This document shows, in pieces, positions 46,436 through 54,507 of a stretch of DNA of 64,000 nt. The translations under genes were made by a program, and so were the position numbers. Within the stretch, counting starts at the first letter, position 1; the number at the start of each line of letters is the position of its first letter. Below the pieces are notes generated by a model that saw only the letters and a program-made list of their open reading frames with translations, searched no databases and was not told the origin of the DNA. The DNA is from Tessaracoccus antarcticus (GTDB lineage Bacteria; Actinomycetota; Actinomycetes; Propionibacteriales; Propionibacteriaceae), in assembly GCF_003688855.1 (NCBI RefSeq), contig NZ_REFW01000002.1, positions 310,001 to 374,000 on the forward strand, read 5' to 3'.

Positions 46436-46572
46436 GGTCTATCCCTGCCGTCGCGACGGGCGGGGACTCGGGCCGCAGAGGGGGTGGCAAGCGCTCATGA
46501 AGTGAAACTACTCCACGACCGTGCGGGGCAGAACCCGCTTGGTGCGGTGGCAAATGCTCTAGCGTCGTGCGT

Positions 46573-47598
46573 ATGGCGAGCAAGCAGAACGCGGTCGAGC
46601 TTGAGGTGGGCGACAAGACGGTGCGGTTGAGCAGTCCCGATCGGGTGTACTTCCCCGAGCACGGCTGGACGAAGCTGGACGTTGCGAACTATTACATCTC
46701 CGTGGGCGACGGGGTGCTGCGCGGGTTGCGGGATCGGCCCACGATGCTGCACCGGTTCCCGAAGGGGCTGGCAGGGGAGAAGGTGCACCAGAAGCGACTG
46801 CCGAACGGTGCCCCCGACTGGATCGAGACCGTTGAGCTGTCCTTTCCCCGCTTCGGACTGACAGCCGATGAGTTGTGCCCCACCGAAGTGGCGCAGATTG
46901 TGTGGGCAGTGCAGATGAGCACCGTCGAGTTCCACCCCTGGAACGTTCGGCGCGCCGACGTGGACAGACCGGATGAGTGGCGCATTGACCTCGACCCCAT
47001 GCCGGAGGCGACCTTCGCCCAGGTCCGGAAAGTGGCTGAGGCGTCGCGGGAGGTGCTGGCTGAGTTGGGCATCACCGGCTACCCGAAGACCTCTGGCGGT
47101 AACGGGATGCACGTCTACGTGCGGGTGGTTCCGGAATGGAGCTTCGCCGACGTCCGTCGCGCCGCCTGGGCGTTCGCCCGTGAGGTGGAGCGGAGAATGC
47201 CACGAGACGTCACCACCACGTGGTGGCGCAAGGACCGTGACCCGCGGACCGTGTTCGTCGACTACAACCAGAATGCCCGCGACCACACCATGGCCTGCGC
47301 CTACTCGCTGCGCGGCGTCCCCGACGGGACCGCCTCGACACCGGTGGCCTGGGACGAGGTGGCCGACGTGGAACCCCACGACTTCACCCTCGCCACCGTC
47401 CCTGACCGCCTACGCCAGCTCGGGGACCTGCACGCGAGCATCGACGACGAGGCCTTCCGACTCGACACGTTACTGGAGTGGGCCGCGCGGGACGAGAAGG
47501 ATGACCCGTCCTCGCTCGCGCATGACGACGAACCCCATCACGGCGGGTCCGGGCCGGCGAGGGTCCGTCAACAGCCCCGCCGGGCCCCCCAGCCGTAG
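46573..47598 (+). CDS. Stand-alone LigD-type DNA polymerase/primase domain (PolDom)
   Basis: 341 residues. The archaeo-eukaryotic-primase-like polymerase of bacterial end joining: VYFPEHGWTKLDVANYY, HRFPKG, the catalytic Asp pair in RIDLDPMP, KTSGGNGMHVYV, and FVDYNQNARDHTMACAYSLR. It lacks ligase and phosphoesterase domains, as in split actinobacterial systems. The C-terminal 50 residues are polar and disordered. ATG 46573 chosen; GTG 46567 is possible, and TAGCGT just upstream could make it leaderless. No ku or ligase gene is adjacent. Confidence 0.9.
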   Translation: MASKQNAVELEVGDKTVRLSSPDRVYFPEHGWTKLDVANYYISVGDGVLRGLRDRPTMLHRFPKGLAGEKVHQKRLPNGAPDWIETVELSFPRFGLTADELCPTEVAQIVWAVQMSTVEFHPWNVRRADVDRPDEWRIDLDPMPEATFAQVRKVAEASREVLAELGITGYPKTSGGNGMHVYVRVVPEWSFADVRRAAWAFAREVERRMPRDVTTTWWRKDRDPRTVFVDYNQNARDHTMACAYSLRGVPDGTASTPVAWDEVADVEPHDFTLATVPDRLRQLGDLHASIDDEAFRLDTLLEWAARDEKDDPSSLAHDDEPHHGGSGPARVRQQPRRAPQP

Positions 47599-47675
47599 CC
47601 GTCGCCGGCGTAGCGGACACGCTGGCCCCCAGGAGTTGTCGACAGCTGCCCGGATGGGCACGGGGGTACGGGAGG

Positions 47676-48188
47676 TCAGAGCTGGCCAGCTTCGTCCAGG
47701 GCCGTGATGTCGGCCCGGTTCACTCGAACGCCCCACGTGCCCGTTGTCCAGTTGAGTACCCTGCGCAGTTCGGTGCCGATCACCTGGCTGGACATGAGTG
47801 CCTCCTCACGATCCATGCCGCCGATCACTGTTCGCAGAGTCGAGACGGTGATCGTGTCCAGCGCCTGCAGATGGTCTGCGACCTCGTAGACGGCGGCGCG
47901 TGGGTCGGTGATCTCGTAGTGGACGCCTGCATCGACGGCGAGTACGTGGTTGTCCTTCGTGACCACGGGTTCGCGTGACGTCGAGAACATCTGCTCCCGG
48001 GTGTCCAGCGTGGCGCGGACAGTGTCGATCACCGGAACCGTGAGATGAATCCCGGGTTTCAGCGACGTGCGGTAGCGGCCGAGGCGCTCGACGAGGAAGA
48101 CGTGGCCCACCGGAACGACCTTCGACGCCCTGAACAGAAGGAGCATCACGACCACGGCGATGACAAGTGGCAGCCAGAGGGGTTCCAT
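47676..48188 (-). CDS. Truncated SPFH protein, paralogue of 39987-41129
   Basis: 170 residues: N-terminal helix (about 4-21) and an SPFH domain clearly related to the other copy (VERLGRYRTSLKPGIHL, DTREQMFSTSREPVVTKDN, GMDREEALMSS), ending at RVNRADITALDEAGQL, where the full-length copy continues into its coiled coil. The frame stops cleanly. No NfeD partner. Either a domain-only paralogue or a decaying copy; the intact SPFH reading frame favours the former. Confidence 0.8.
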   Translation of the reverse strand: MEPLWLPLVIAVVVMLLLFRASKVVPVGHVFLVERLGRYRTSLKPGIHLTVPVIDTVRATLDTREQMFSTSREPVVTKDNHVLAVDAGVHYEITDPRAAVYEVADHLQALDTITVSTLRTVIGGMDREEALMSSQVIGTELRRVLNWTTGTWGVRVNRADITALDEAGQL

Positions 48189-48472
48189 GAAACATCTTTT
48201 CTTGAGCGGTGGTGCCTGGAGCGGTGGCCATTGCCGACGAGATACTAGAAGCACGGTCGACGATTGTCACGTCGTGCGGGGGACAGAAGAAACTGACGGA
48301 CTTCACGACAGGTGGCCCGGCCTCGCGCGCGGGTGACGTCATCCACACGGTGACCCTCGTTCGGAAAGTGCGTAACCGATGAGAACCACAACCTCGGCCC
48401 GTAGAGTTGGCCCCCACAGCCGTTGGGGTGTGGGACAAGGTGGTCCCGCCAGTGGCGGGGATGGCGGGACAC

Positions 48473-48952
48473 ATGTCAGAGTCGTCGGCCAGGGCTTCCA
48501 CGCACCGACCCACCTTGCGTGCCCTCCTTGACCAGATGTTGGAGGCCACCATGGCCAAGGACAAGGCAGCAGTGCTGGCGACCTTCGCGCCGGATGCCGT
48601 CTTCACCGATCCCCACTACCCCAACCCCGAGATGCGTGGTCTGGATGACATCGCAGCGGGGCTGGACTGGGGATTCCTCGGTATGGAGCGCTTCGGATTC
48701 ACCGTGGTTGGCTCATTCATGTCCGAGGACGGCAACTCCGGTGCCATCGAAATGGACTGCGAGCATGTCCTGGCCAGTGGCCGGACGCTCACGTTCCCAC
48801 AGGTGTTCGTGGCGGGGATGGAGGAGGGCCTGCTCGTCCGTGTGCGCGCCTACGAGCCCTACGGGCCGGGAGGCGTCGCCATGGCCGCGATACGGGTGCA
48901 GAACTGGTTGCTGAGGCTACGGCGCAAGACTGCCGGAGGCGGCCGGAGCTGA
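48473..48952 (+). CDS. SnoaL-like/NTF2-fold protein
   Basis: 159 residues; about 12-130 fits the NTF2/SnoaL fold (LDQMLEATMAKDKAAVLATFAPDAVFTDPHYPNPEMRG pattern with the usual W/F cavity and PFxF-type DAVFTDP). These are small ligand-binding or isomerase domains. ATG 48473 chosen; ATG 48461 also fits. The 284 bp between the truncated SPFH gene and this one hold no gene I can support. Terminator follows. Confidence 0.8.
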   Translation: MSESSARASTHRPTLRALLDQMLEATMAKDKAAVLATFAPDAVFTDPHYPNPEMRGLDDIAAGLDWGFLGMERFGFTVVGSFMSEDGNSGAIEMDCEHVLASGRTLTFPQVFVAGMEEGLLVRVRAYEPYGPGGVAMAAIRVQNWLLRLRRKTAGGGRS

Positions 48953-48959
48953 CGCGGTG

Positions 48960-49001
48960 CCCCCGTGAGCCGGCCGCTGGTCGGCGTGCCGCTCACGGGG
49001 G
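48960..49001. terminator. Bidirectional hairpin between converging SnoaL-like and SRPBCC genes
   Basis: CCCCCGTGAGC (48960-48970) pairs with GCTCACGGGGG (48991-49001), 11-bp perfect stem with a 20-base loop that has further pairing. No long U-tract. Confidence 0.65.
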
Positions 49002-49023
49002 TCGCGCAGCTCATCGTCTGGAC

Positions 49024-49998
49024 TCAGGCCATCGCCATCAGTTCTGACTCCATCCGCGCGTAGCTGGCCTCCATGCCCTCGGTCATGCCCGTGGCGAGGA
49101 TGATGTCGCGGGTGGTGGCGTCCGGGTAGGTGATCAGCACCGACAGCAGTGTGCCGTCGTCGACGGGAATGAGTGTCAGCTCGTTGGTGGTGACCGTATC
49201 CATGCCGATCATCTGCTCAGTGGTCACCGCCCTGTAGGGGTGTGCAGACTCCACCAGTTCGCCCGTGAACCCGAACCGGTTCTCGCCGTTCTCGTCCACC
49301 CACTCGTAGCGATACGTGTCACCGACGCTGGCAGCGACGTCACACACAGGCATGGTCCATCCGTCAGGGCCCAGCAACCAGCGCTTCATGAGCTCCGGCT
49401 CGTGGTGGGCGTCCCACACCTTCTCGATGGGGCCGCGAATGACGCGACTGACACGAATGTGGGTGTCGTCGAGAATTTGCGTGGTGGTACCGACTCCGGC
49501 GGCAAACGATGTGAGGTCGGCCAGCACCTGGTCGATCTGGCCCATGGCGGTGGTGAGGCCCTCCTCCATCCCCATCTCGACGAGCTGTTCGAGGTCGGCC
49601 ACCGAGCCGAACCATGTCGTGGTGGTGAGGCGGGAGCCGGCGTCGGTGTCGTCGAAGGCGAAGACCACGCGCATGGAGGGCATGTCGTCGTCGACGCTGC
49701 CGTCCTCGCGGGCGAAGCGATCGCGGACCTCCAGTGTGCGTGGTGCATCGACGCCGATGATCTCCCAGAGGCCGTTCATGCGTTGTCCCTCGGGTCCGCT
49801 CATGTAGTACCTGGACAGGCCGCCGGGGGCCATGTCGTGGCGGCTGAAGGTGGCGGGCCAGTCCGGCGGCCCCCAGAACTTCTCGAGCTGCCGCGGATCG
49901 GAGTACGCCTCCCACAGGCGGCGGGCGGGGACGGTGAAGTCGGCCACGACGGTCATCGTGAGGGCCTCGACATCGGTGTCGATGGATGTGATGGGCAT
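49024..49998 (-). CDS. Tandem SRPBCC (AHSA1/START-like) protein
   Basis: 324 residues with two similar SRPBCC domains: first about 10-150 (FTVPARRLWEAYSDPRQLEKFWGP), second about 165-324 (RVIRGPIEKVWDAHHEPELMKRWLLGPDGW). Each ends with the GMEEGL/GMTEGM helix signature of the AHSA1 group. Hydrophobic-cavity ligand binders; ligand unknown. AAGGA precedes the ATG. Follows the ArsR gene by 20 bp in one operon, the classic ArsR-AHSA1 pairing. Confidence 0.9.
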   Translation of the reverse strand: MPITSIDTDVEALTMTVVADFTVPARRLWEAYSDPRQLEKFWGPPDWPATFSRHDMAPGGLSRYYMSGPEGQRMNGLWEIIGVDAPRTLEVRDRFAREDGSVDDDMPSMRVVFAFDDTDAGSRLTTTTWFGSVADLEQLVEMGMEEGLTTAMGQIDQVLADLTSFAAGVGTTTQILDDTHIRVSRVIRGPIEKVWDAHHEPELMKRWLLGPDGWTMPVCDVAASVGDTYRYEWVDENGENRFGFTGELVESAHPYRAVTTEQMIGMDTVTTNELTLIPVDDGTLLSVLITYPDATTRDIILATGMTEGMEASYARMESELMAMA

Positions 49999-50018
49999 GG
50001 TGGTTCCTTGTCTGTGGG

Positions 50019-50363
50019 TCAGTCGTCTTCAAGGAGGTCGTCGAGGCGCGCGATGCGGCCACGCCAGATGTCCTCGTAGCGGCCCAGGAGTGCCTGGGCG
50101 CGCTTCAGTGTTTCGGGATTGCCGCGAACCCTGCGTTCACGGCCATGGGGATGCTTGGTCACCAGTCCTGCCCCTTCCAGCACGACGACGTGCTTCTGCA
50201 CCGCCGCGAATGACATGTCGTAGAACGCGGCGAGCTGTGAGACCGAGACCTCACCGTCGAGGGTTCGGCGAAGGATGTCGCGACGGGTGGAGTCGGCGAG
50301 GGCTCGGAAGATGCGATCCACCCCGTCGTCGGTGAGCCGTGGGTCCGCATGATGTACAACCAT
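50019..50363 (-). CDS. ArsR-family transcriptional repressor
   Basis: 114 residues from ATG 50363. Winged helix: RIFRALADSTRRDILRRTL and VSVSQLAAFYDMSFAAVQKHVVVLEGAGLV, with a basic wing KHPHGRERRV. No metal-binding cysteines, so it belongs to the SRPBCC-linked ArsR group. TAAGAT ends 8 bases before the ATG, giving a leaderless transcript, and the operator covers the start codon. Confidence 0.92.
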   Translation of the reverse strand: MVVHHADPRLTDDGVDRIFRALADSTRRDILRRTLDGEVSVSQLAAFYDMSFAAVQKHVVVLEGAGLVTKHPHGRERRVRGNPETLKRAQALLGRYEDIWRGRIARLDDLLEDD

Positions 50364-50372
50364 TTGGTTGTA
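50355..50372. promoter_or_regulatory. ArsR operator overlapping its own start codon
   Basis: TACAACCA-TT-TGGTTGTA: 8-bp perfect arms around a 2-base centre. The ArsR ATG (minus strand 50363-50361) lies inside it, as does the base just after the -10 TAAGAT. A dimeric repressor bound here would block its own transcription initiation. Confidence 0.75.
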
Positions 50373-50556
50373 TCTTACGACACTTGTGCACAGTCGGCAA
50401 GGGGATTGTGCGACCACTACCCCCGCCGCCGCTCCCACGATGCTGATCAGCGTCCTGGATGTATCAGCGCGTCCGGGTTCTCCTCCTCACGAAGTAGCAA
50501 GCCAGGACCCACTCACACCGCCCGTCAGATTCCGATAAACAGAAAGGCAGCCCACG

Positions 50557-51786
50557 ATGCTCAAGCTGAACACCCTCATGGACATGGAGGACCACCAGGT
50601 CCACGGAAGCAATGATCTGCGCTACGAGGCAGGGGTGGCGCCCAGCAAGTTCTTCGCCAGCCCCGACCATGGAGACGAGACTGCCACCCACAGCGTCCAG
50701 GTCATGGACAAGCCTCGCGAGGAGACGGTGACCCACCACACGGCACTGCCGGATGGATGCACGACACAGGGTCTCCTCCAGCCCCCGCGGTGTCATCGCT
50801 TCGAGTACACCGATCGGTGGGCCGATTCCGACAAGGCGAGGATCGATGCCCGGATCCGGGATCTCATCGCCCTCGGATACCACGGCGATCCTGCCAAGGA
50901 CCTCACGAGATCCAGGACAGTCATCGACATGAGCAACCCGGCCACCCAGGAGTTGGGCAGGACCATGCCCACCATTGTCGAGTGGTTCAAGCTGATACCG
51001 CGCGCAGTCGCGCTGGACATCATCTACGACCCGGAGAAGGGGCGTCTCTTCAACGGTGTCGTCCTTGATGACGAGGCGGTCAGGTGGTTCAAGAACATTG
51101 ACGACGCCATCGGCATCAGGAGTCGCGCGGCGGTTCTACGGAAGCTCCTGCAGCACGAGGCGGCCAACGAGGGCCGCCTCGCCGTGGCGTCCCTCGCCTG
51201 CGGAGCGGCCCAACCTGTCCTGGAGACCATGGCTGGGCTCCTCCGGGACGCGCGATCCGCGGAGTCCACCGTCACGCTCGTCGATCTGGACCGCGAATCC
51301 CTCGAGATGGCCGTCGGCCTTGCCTCAAGCCACGGAATCGCTGATCGTGTCACCACGGCCACGAAGAACATCCTGGGGCTCCAGGGCATCGACATCGATC
51401 CGGGTTCCACGGACGGGAGGGTGGGGTATGACGTCGTCGAGGCGCTGGGGTTCCTCGAATACCTCCCGCCGGAGAACCAGGAGTCCTACACCTACAACGG
51501 CGTTGTGGACGAGAAACGGAGCCGGGCCGGTGCCATCGTGTTTCTGAAGAACGCATACGACCTGGTCAGGCCGGGAGGGCTGCTGATCTTCGGCAACATG
51601 CTCGATGAGACGCACAAACAACTGGAGTTCACCCTCAACACGGTGCAGTGGCCACACATCCAGCCCCGCTCCATCAACCAGATGCTGCAGATCATTGCTG
51701 CTGCCGGGATCGACGATGCTGCCGAACTGGACATCTACTGCCCCACCGACGGCGTTTATGCGGTCTACGCCATCAGGAAGCCCTGA
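50557..51786 (+). CDS. Class I SAM-dependent methyltransferase-like protein
   Basis: 409 residues. N-terminal ~95 residues have no recognised domain; about 195-400 is a Rossmann methyltransferase: motif I-like VASLACGAAQPVLE, acidic loop VTLVDLDRESLEMA, motif IV-like GYDVVEALGFLEYL, and VRPGGLLIFGNML. Substrate unknown. GAAAGGC lies upstream of the ATG. Stands alone, divergent from the ArsR gene over 193 bp; that gap contains GATAAA as a possible -10. Similar proteins sit in various specialised-metabolism loci, but nothing here supports that. Confidence 0.75.
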   Translation: MLKLNTLMDMEDHQVHGSNDLRYEAGVAPSKFFASPDHGDETATHSVQVMDKPREETVTHHTALPDGCTTQGLLQPPRCHRFEYTDRWADSDKARIDARIRDLIALGYHGDPAKDLTRSRTVIDMSNPATQELGRTMPTIVEWFKLIPRAVALDIIYDPEKGRLFNGVVLDDEAVRWFKNIDDAIGIRSRAAVLRKLLQHEAANEGRLAVASLACGAAQPVLETMAGLLRDARSAESTVTLVDLDRESLEMAVGLASSHGIADRVTTATKNILGLQGIDIDPGSTDGRVGYDVVEALGFLEYLPPENQESYTYNGVVDEKRSRAGAIVFLKNAYDLVRPGGLLIFGNMLDETHKQLEFTLNTVQWPHIQPRSINQMLQIIAAAGIDDAAELDIYCPTDGVYAVYAIRKP

Positions 51787-51988
51787 CAGCGGAGCGACGC
51801 GCGTGGCCGCAGGGCGCCAGCGACGGACAACTCCTGTGAGTCCGCGAAACAGACCGCCGAGGGGGCTGATTCGCAATCTGGCCGCACTTTTTCGTCACGA
51901 TGGCTGTGGCTGCTGCGTGAACGGAACGACCGTGGATGCCACACTGGAGCCCGGGACGAGAGGCCGGGTGGGACACAGTGGATGAGGC

Positions 51989-53524
51989 GTGGCGAATGGG
52001 GACGTTGGCGATGGCCGGGCGGAACCAGTGAAGGCGACGGCTGTCCTCGCGACGCGCAACCTCAGCAAGGACTACGGCCCCATCCGGGTGGTGGCGGAGG
52101 TCTCCCTGGATTTCCATGCCGGCTCCATCCACGCACTGCTCGGGGAGAACGGCGCCGGCAAGTCCACGCTCATCAAGATGATCGCCGGGGTCCTCCAGCC
52201 CAGTGACGGCACCGTGGAGGTCGACGGCGTTCCGGTGAGATTCCGCTCCGTGAAGGAGGGCCAGGCCGCCGGCATCGTCGCCCTGCCGCAGGAGCTGATG
52301 CTGGTGCCCACACTGGGTGCGGCGGAGAACATCTTCCTCGGCATGCGCCGGCCGGGCCTCCCCGGACTGCTGGGGCGGCGCCGCCTCACCGCCGACGCCC
52401 AAGAGCAATTGGCCCGCCTCGGGCAGACGTTCAACGTGAACACGCCGGTGGCGGAGCTGTCGGCGGTGCAGCAGACCATGGTGGCGCTGGCCCGCGCCCT
52501 TGCCCGCGAGGCGCGTGTTCTGGTCCTGGACGAACCGACGGCGGCGCTGACCGACACCGAGACCGAACTGTTGTTCAGTGTGCTGCGGGGTCTCCGCGAC
52601 CGCGGCACCGCCATCATCTACGTCTCGCACCGACTGGAAGAAGTGTTCGCACTGGCCGACACCGCCACGGTTCTGCGCAACGGCCAGCACGTCTGGACCA
52701 AACCCATGGGGCAGACCCGGCATGACGAGGTCGTTGCCTCCATGATCGGCCGGGCCCCGGAACAGGAGTTCCCGCCCCGCGCCACCTCTGATGGCGAGCC
52801 GGTGCTGCGCGTGACGGAGCTCTCAGGCTGGACCCTGCGTGGCGTCAGCGTGCAGGCGCGCTCGGGCAGGGTGCTGGGTGTCGCCGGTCTAGCAGGGGCG
52901 GGCCGCACCGAGCTCCTGCGGCTCATTGCCGGTGTCGAGCGGCCCCAGGGTGGCACCGTCGAACTCGACGGCATCGACATCACCCGCTCATCCGTCGCGC
53001 GCAGCATGGCGGCCGGGGTGGTGCTGGTGCCGGAGGAGCGACGACGCCAGGGACTCGTGATGAACGCCAGCATCGCCACCAACATCGGTCTCGGCAGCCT
53101 GAAGGCGCTCAGCAGTGGCGGTGTCATGCAGCCCCACCGGGAACGGTCATTGGCCCGCAGGCAGGCTGAGGAGCTGCAGATCCGCGCCACCTCGGTGCTG
53201 CAGGATGTCGCAGAACTCTCCGGCGGCAACCAGCAGAAGGTGGTGCTCGGCAAGTACCTGGCACGAACGCCACGTGTCCTGCTGCTGGACGAACCCACCC
53301 GCGGCATCGACGTCGGCACCAAGTCCGAGATCTACCATCTCATCCGCAGGCTGACCGCAGACGGGGTTGCCGTCGTGGTGGTCTCCAGCGAGATCTCCGA
53401 ACTACTGGGGCTCGCTGACGAGGTGGCCGTCCTCCACGAGGGCCGCCTGGCCGGCATCGTCGACGCCGCCAGCACCGACCAGCAGACCATCCTCCACCTT
53501 TGTTACGGGAGACTTGACGCATGA
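51989..53524 (+). CDS. CUT2 ABC sugar-importer ATPase, second system
   Basis: 511 residues from GTG 51989 (GTG 52028 is an alternative). Tandem NBDs: Walker A GENGAGKST and LVLDEPTAAL in the first; GLAGAGRTE, LSGGNQQKVVLGK, LLLDEPTRGIDVG in the second. About 50% like the other CUT2 ATPase by eye. First gene of an operon ATPase-permease-kinase-binding protein with 4-bp overlaps. The ~200 bp before it carry no clear operator. Confidence 0.93.
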   Translation: MANGDVGDGRAEPVKATAVLATRNLSKDYGPIRVVAEVSLDFHAGSIHALLGENGAGKSTLIKMIAGVLQPSDGTVEVDGVPVRFRSVKEGQAAGIVALPQELMLVPTLGAAENIFLGMRRPGLPGLLGRRRLTADAQEQLARLGQTFNVNTPVAELSAVQQTMVALARALAREARVLVLDEPTAALTDTETELLFSVLRGLRDRGTAIIYVSHRLEEVFALADTATVLRNGQHVWTKPMGQTRHDEVVASMIGRAPEQEFPPRATSDGEPVLRVTELSGWTLRGVSVQARSGRVLGVAGLAGAGRTELLRLIAGVERPQGGTVELDGIDITRSSVARSMAAGVVLVPEERRRQGLVMNASIATNIGLGSLKALSSGGVMQPHRERSLARRQAEELQIRATSVLQDVAELSGGNQQKVVLGKYLARTPRVLLLDEPTRGIDVGTKSEIYHLIRRLTADGVAVVVVSSEISELLGLADEVAVLHEGRLAGIVDAASTDQQTILHLCYGRLDA

Positions 53525-54507
53525 CCGCCACCACGACGGCCGGGCCGCAGCGCGCCCCGCATCGACGCTCTGCCCTTCCTGCACGGCTCGCCTCCTACGG
53601 GACGCTGCTGGGCCTGCTGGTCCTGATCATGTTGTTCACCGTGCTGGATGAGAAGGGCATCTTCCTCACCGCCGGCAACTTCACCAACATCCTGGAGCAG
53701 GTGGCCGTTCTGGCCATGGTGGCGTCCGTCCAGACGGTGGTGATGGTGGTGGGTGACTTCGACCTGTCGGTGGGGGCGCTCGCCAGCCTCGTCGGGGTAC
53801 TGGTGGCACAGCTCCTGACCGCCGGCGTACCCGTGGTGCCGGCCATCGCAGCGGGGCTTGCCGCCGGGTTGCTGGCGGGGGCCATCAACGGCTTCCTCGT
53901 GGCCTATCTGGGGTTGTCCGCGTTCATCGCGACCCTCGCCGCCATGACCTCCTTCACCGGCCTCGCGCTCCTGCTGTCGAACGGCGCCACCATCTTTGGT
54001 CTCCCCGCGGGGTTCGTCGCCCTGGGGCAGGGCCGGCTGGGACCGGTCCCGATGCCGGTGATCATCGCCCTCGCCCTCGCCGTGATGGTGTGGTTCGTTC
54101 TGTCGCGCACCGTGCTCGGCAGGCAGTGGTACGCCGTCGGCGGTAACGCGGAGGCCTCCCGGCTCTCGGGCGTCAACACCCGTGCCGTGCGGTTCAGTGC
54201 CTTCCTGGTCTCCGGACTGGGCTCCGCGCTGGCCGGAATCATCCTGACCGCACGCCTGGCATCTGCACACCCGACGGCGGGCGATCCCCTCATGCTGTCC
54301 TCCATCGCCGCCGTGTTCCTGGGCGTCACCCTGTCCCGCGTCGGGCAACCCACCATCGGGGGCACAGCCGTCGGGCTGGGCATCGTCGGCGTCCTCGGCA
54401 ACGGCCTCAACCTGCTGCAGGTCAACAGCTACGTGCAGCAGGTGCTGACCGGTCTCATCATCGTGTTGGCCGTCAGCCTGTCGCAGATCGTCAGGCGGCG
54501 GCGCTGA
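53521..54507 (+). CDS. CUT2 ABC sugar permease, second system
   Basis: 328 residues, about ten helices; RbsC motif VVGDFDLSVGALASLVG (about 77-93) and YAVGGNAEASRLSGVNTRAV. The Gly-Ile of GGIDLS is replaced by Asp-Phe here, a mild variation. GTGA-type coupling with the ATPase and 1-base overlap with the kinase. Confidence 0.93.
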   Translation: MTATTTAGPQRAPHRRSALPARLASYGTLLGLLVLIMLFTVLDEKGIFLTAGNFTNILEQVAVLAMVASVQTVVMVVGDFDLSVGALASLVGVLVAQLLTAGVPVVPAIAAGLAAGLLAGAINGFLVAYLGLSAFIATLAAMTSFTGLALLLSNGATIFGLPAGFVALGQGRLGPVPMPVIIALALAVMVWFVLSRTVLGRQWYAVGGNAEASRLSGVNTRAVRFSAFLVSGLGSALAGIILTARLASAHPTAGDPLMLSSIAAVFLGVTLSRVGQPTIGGTAVGLGIVGVLGNGLNLLQVNSYVQQVLTGLIIVLAVSLSQIVRRRR

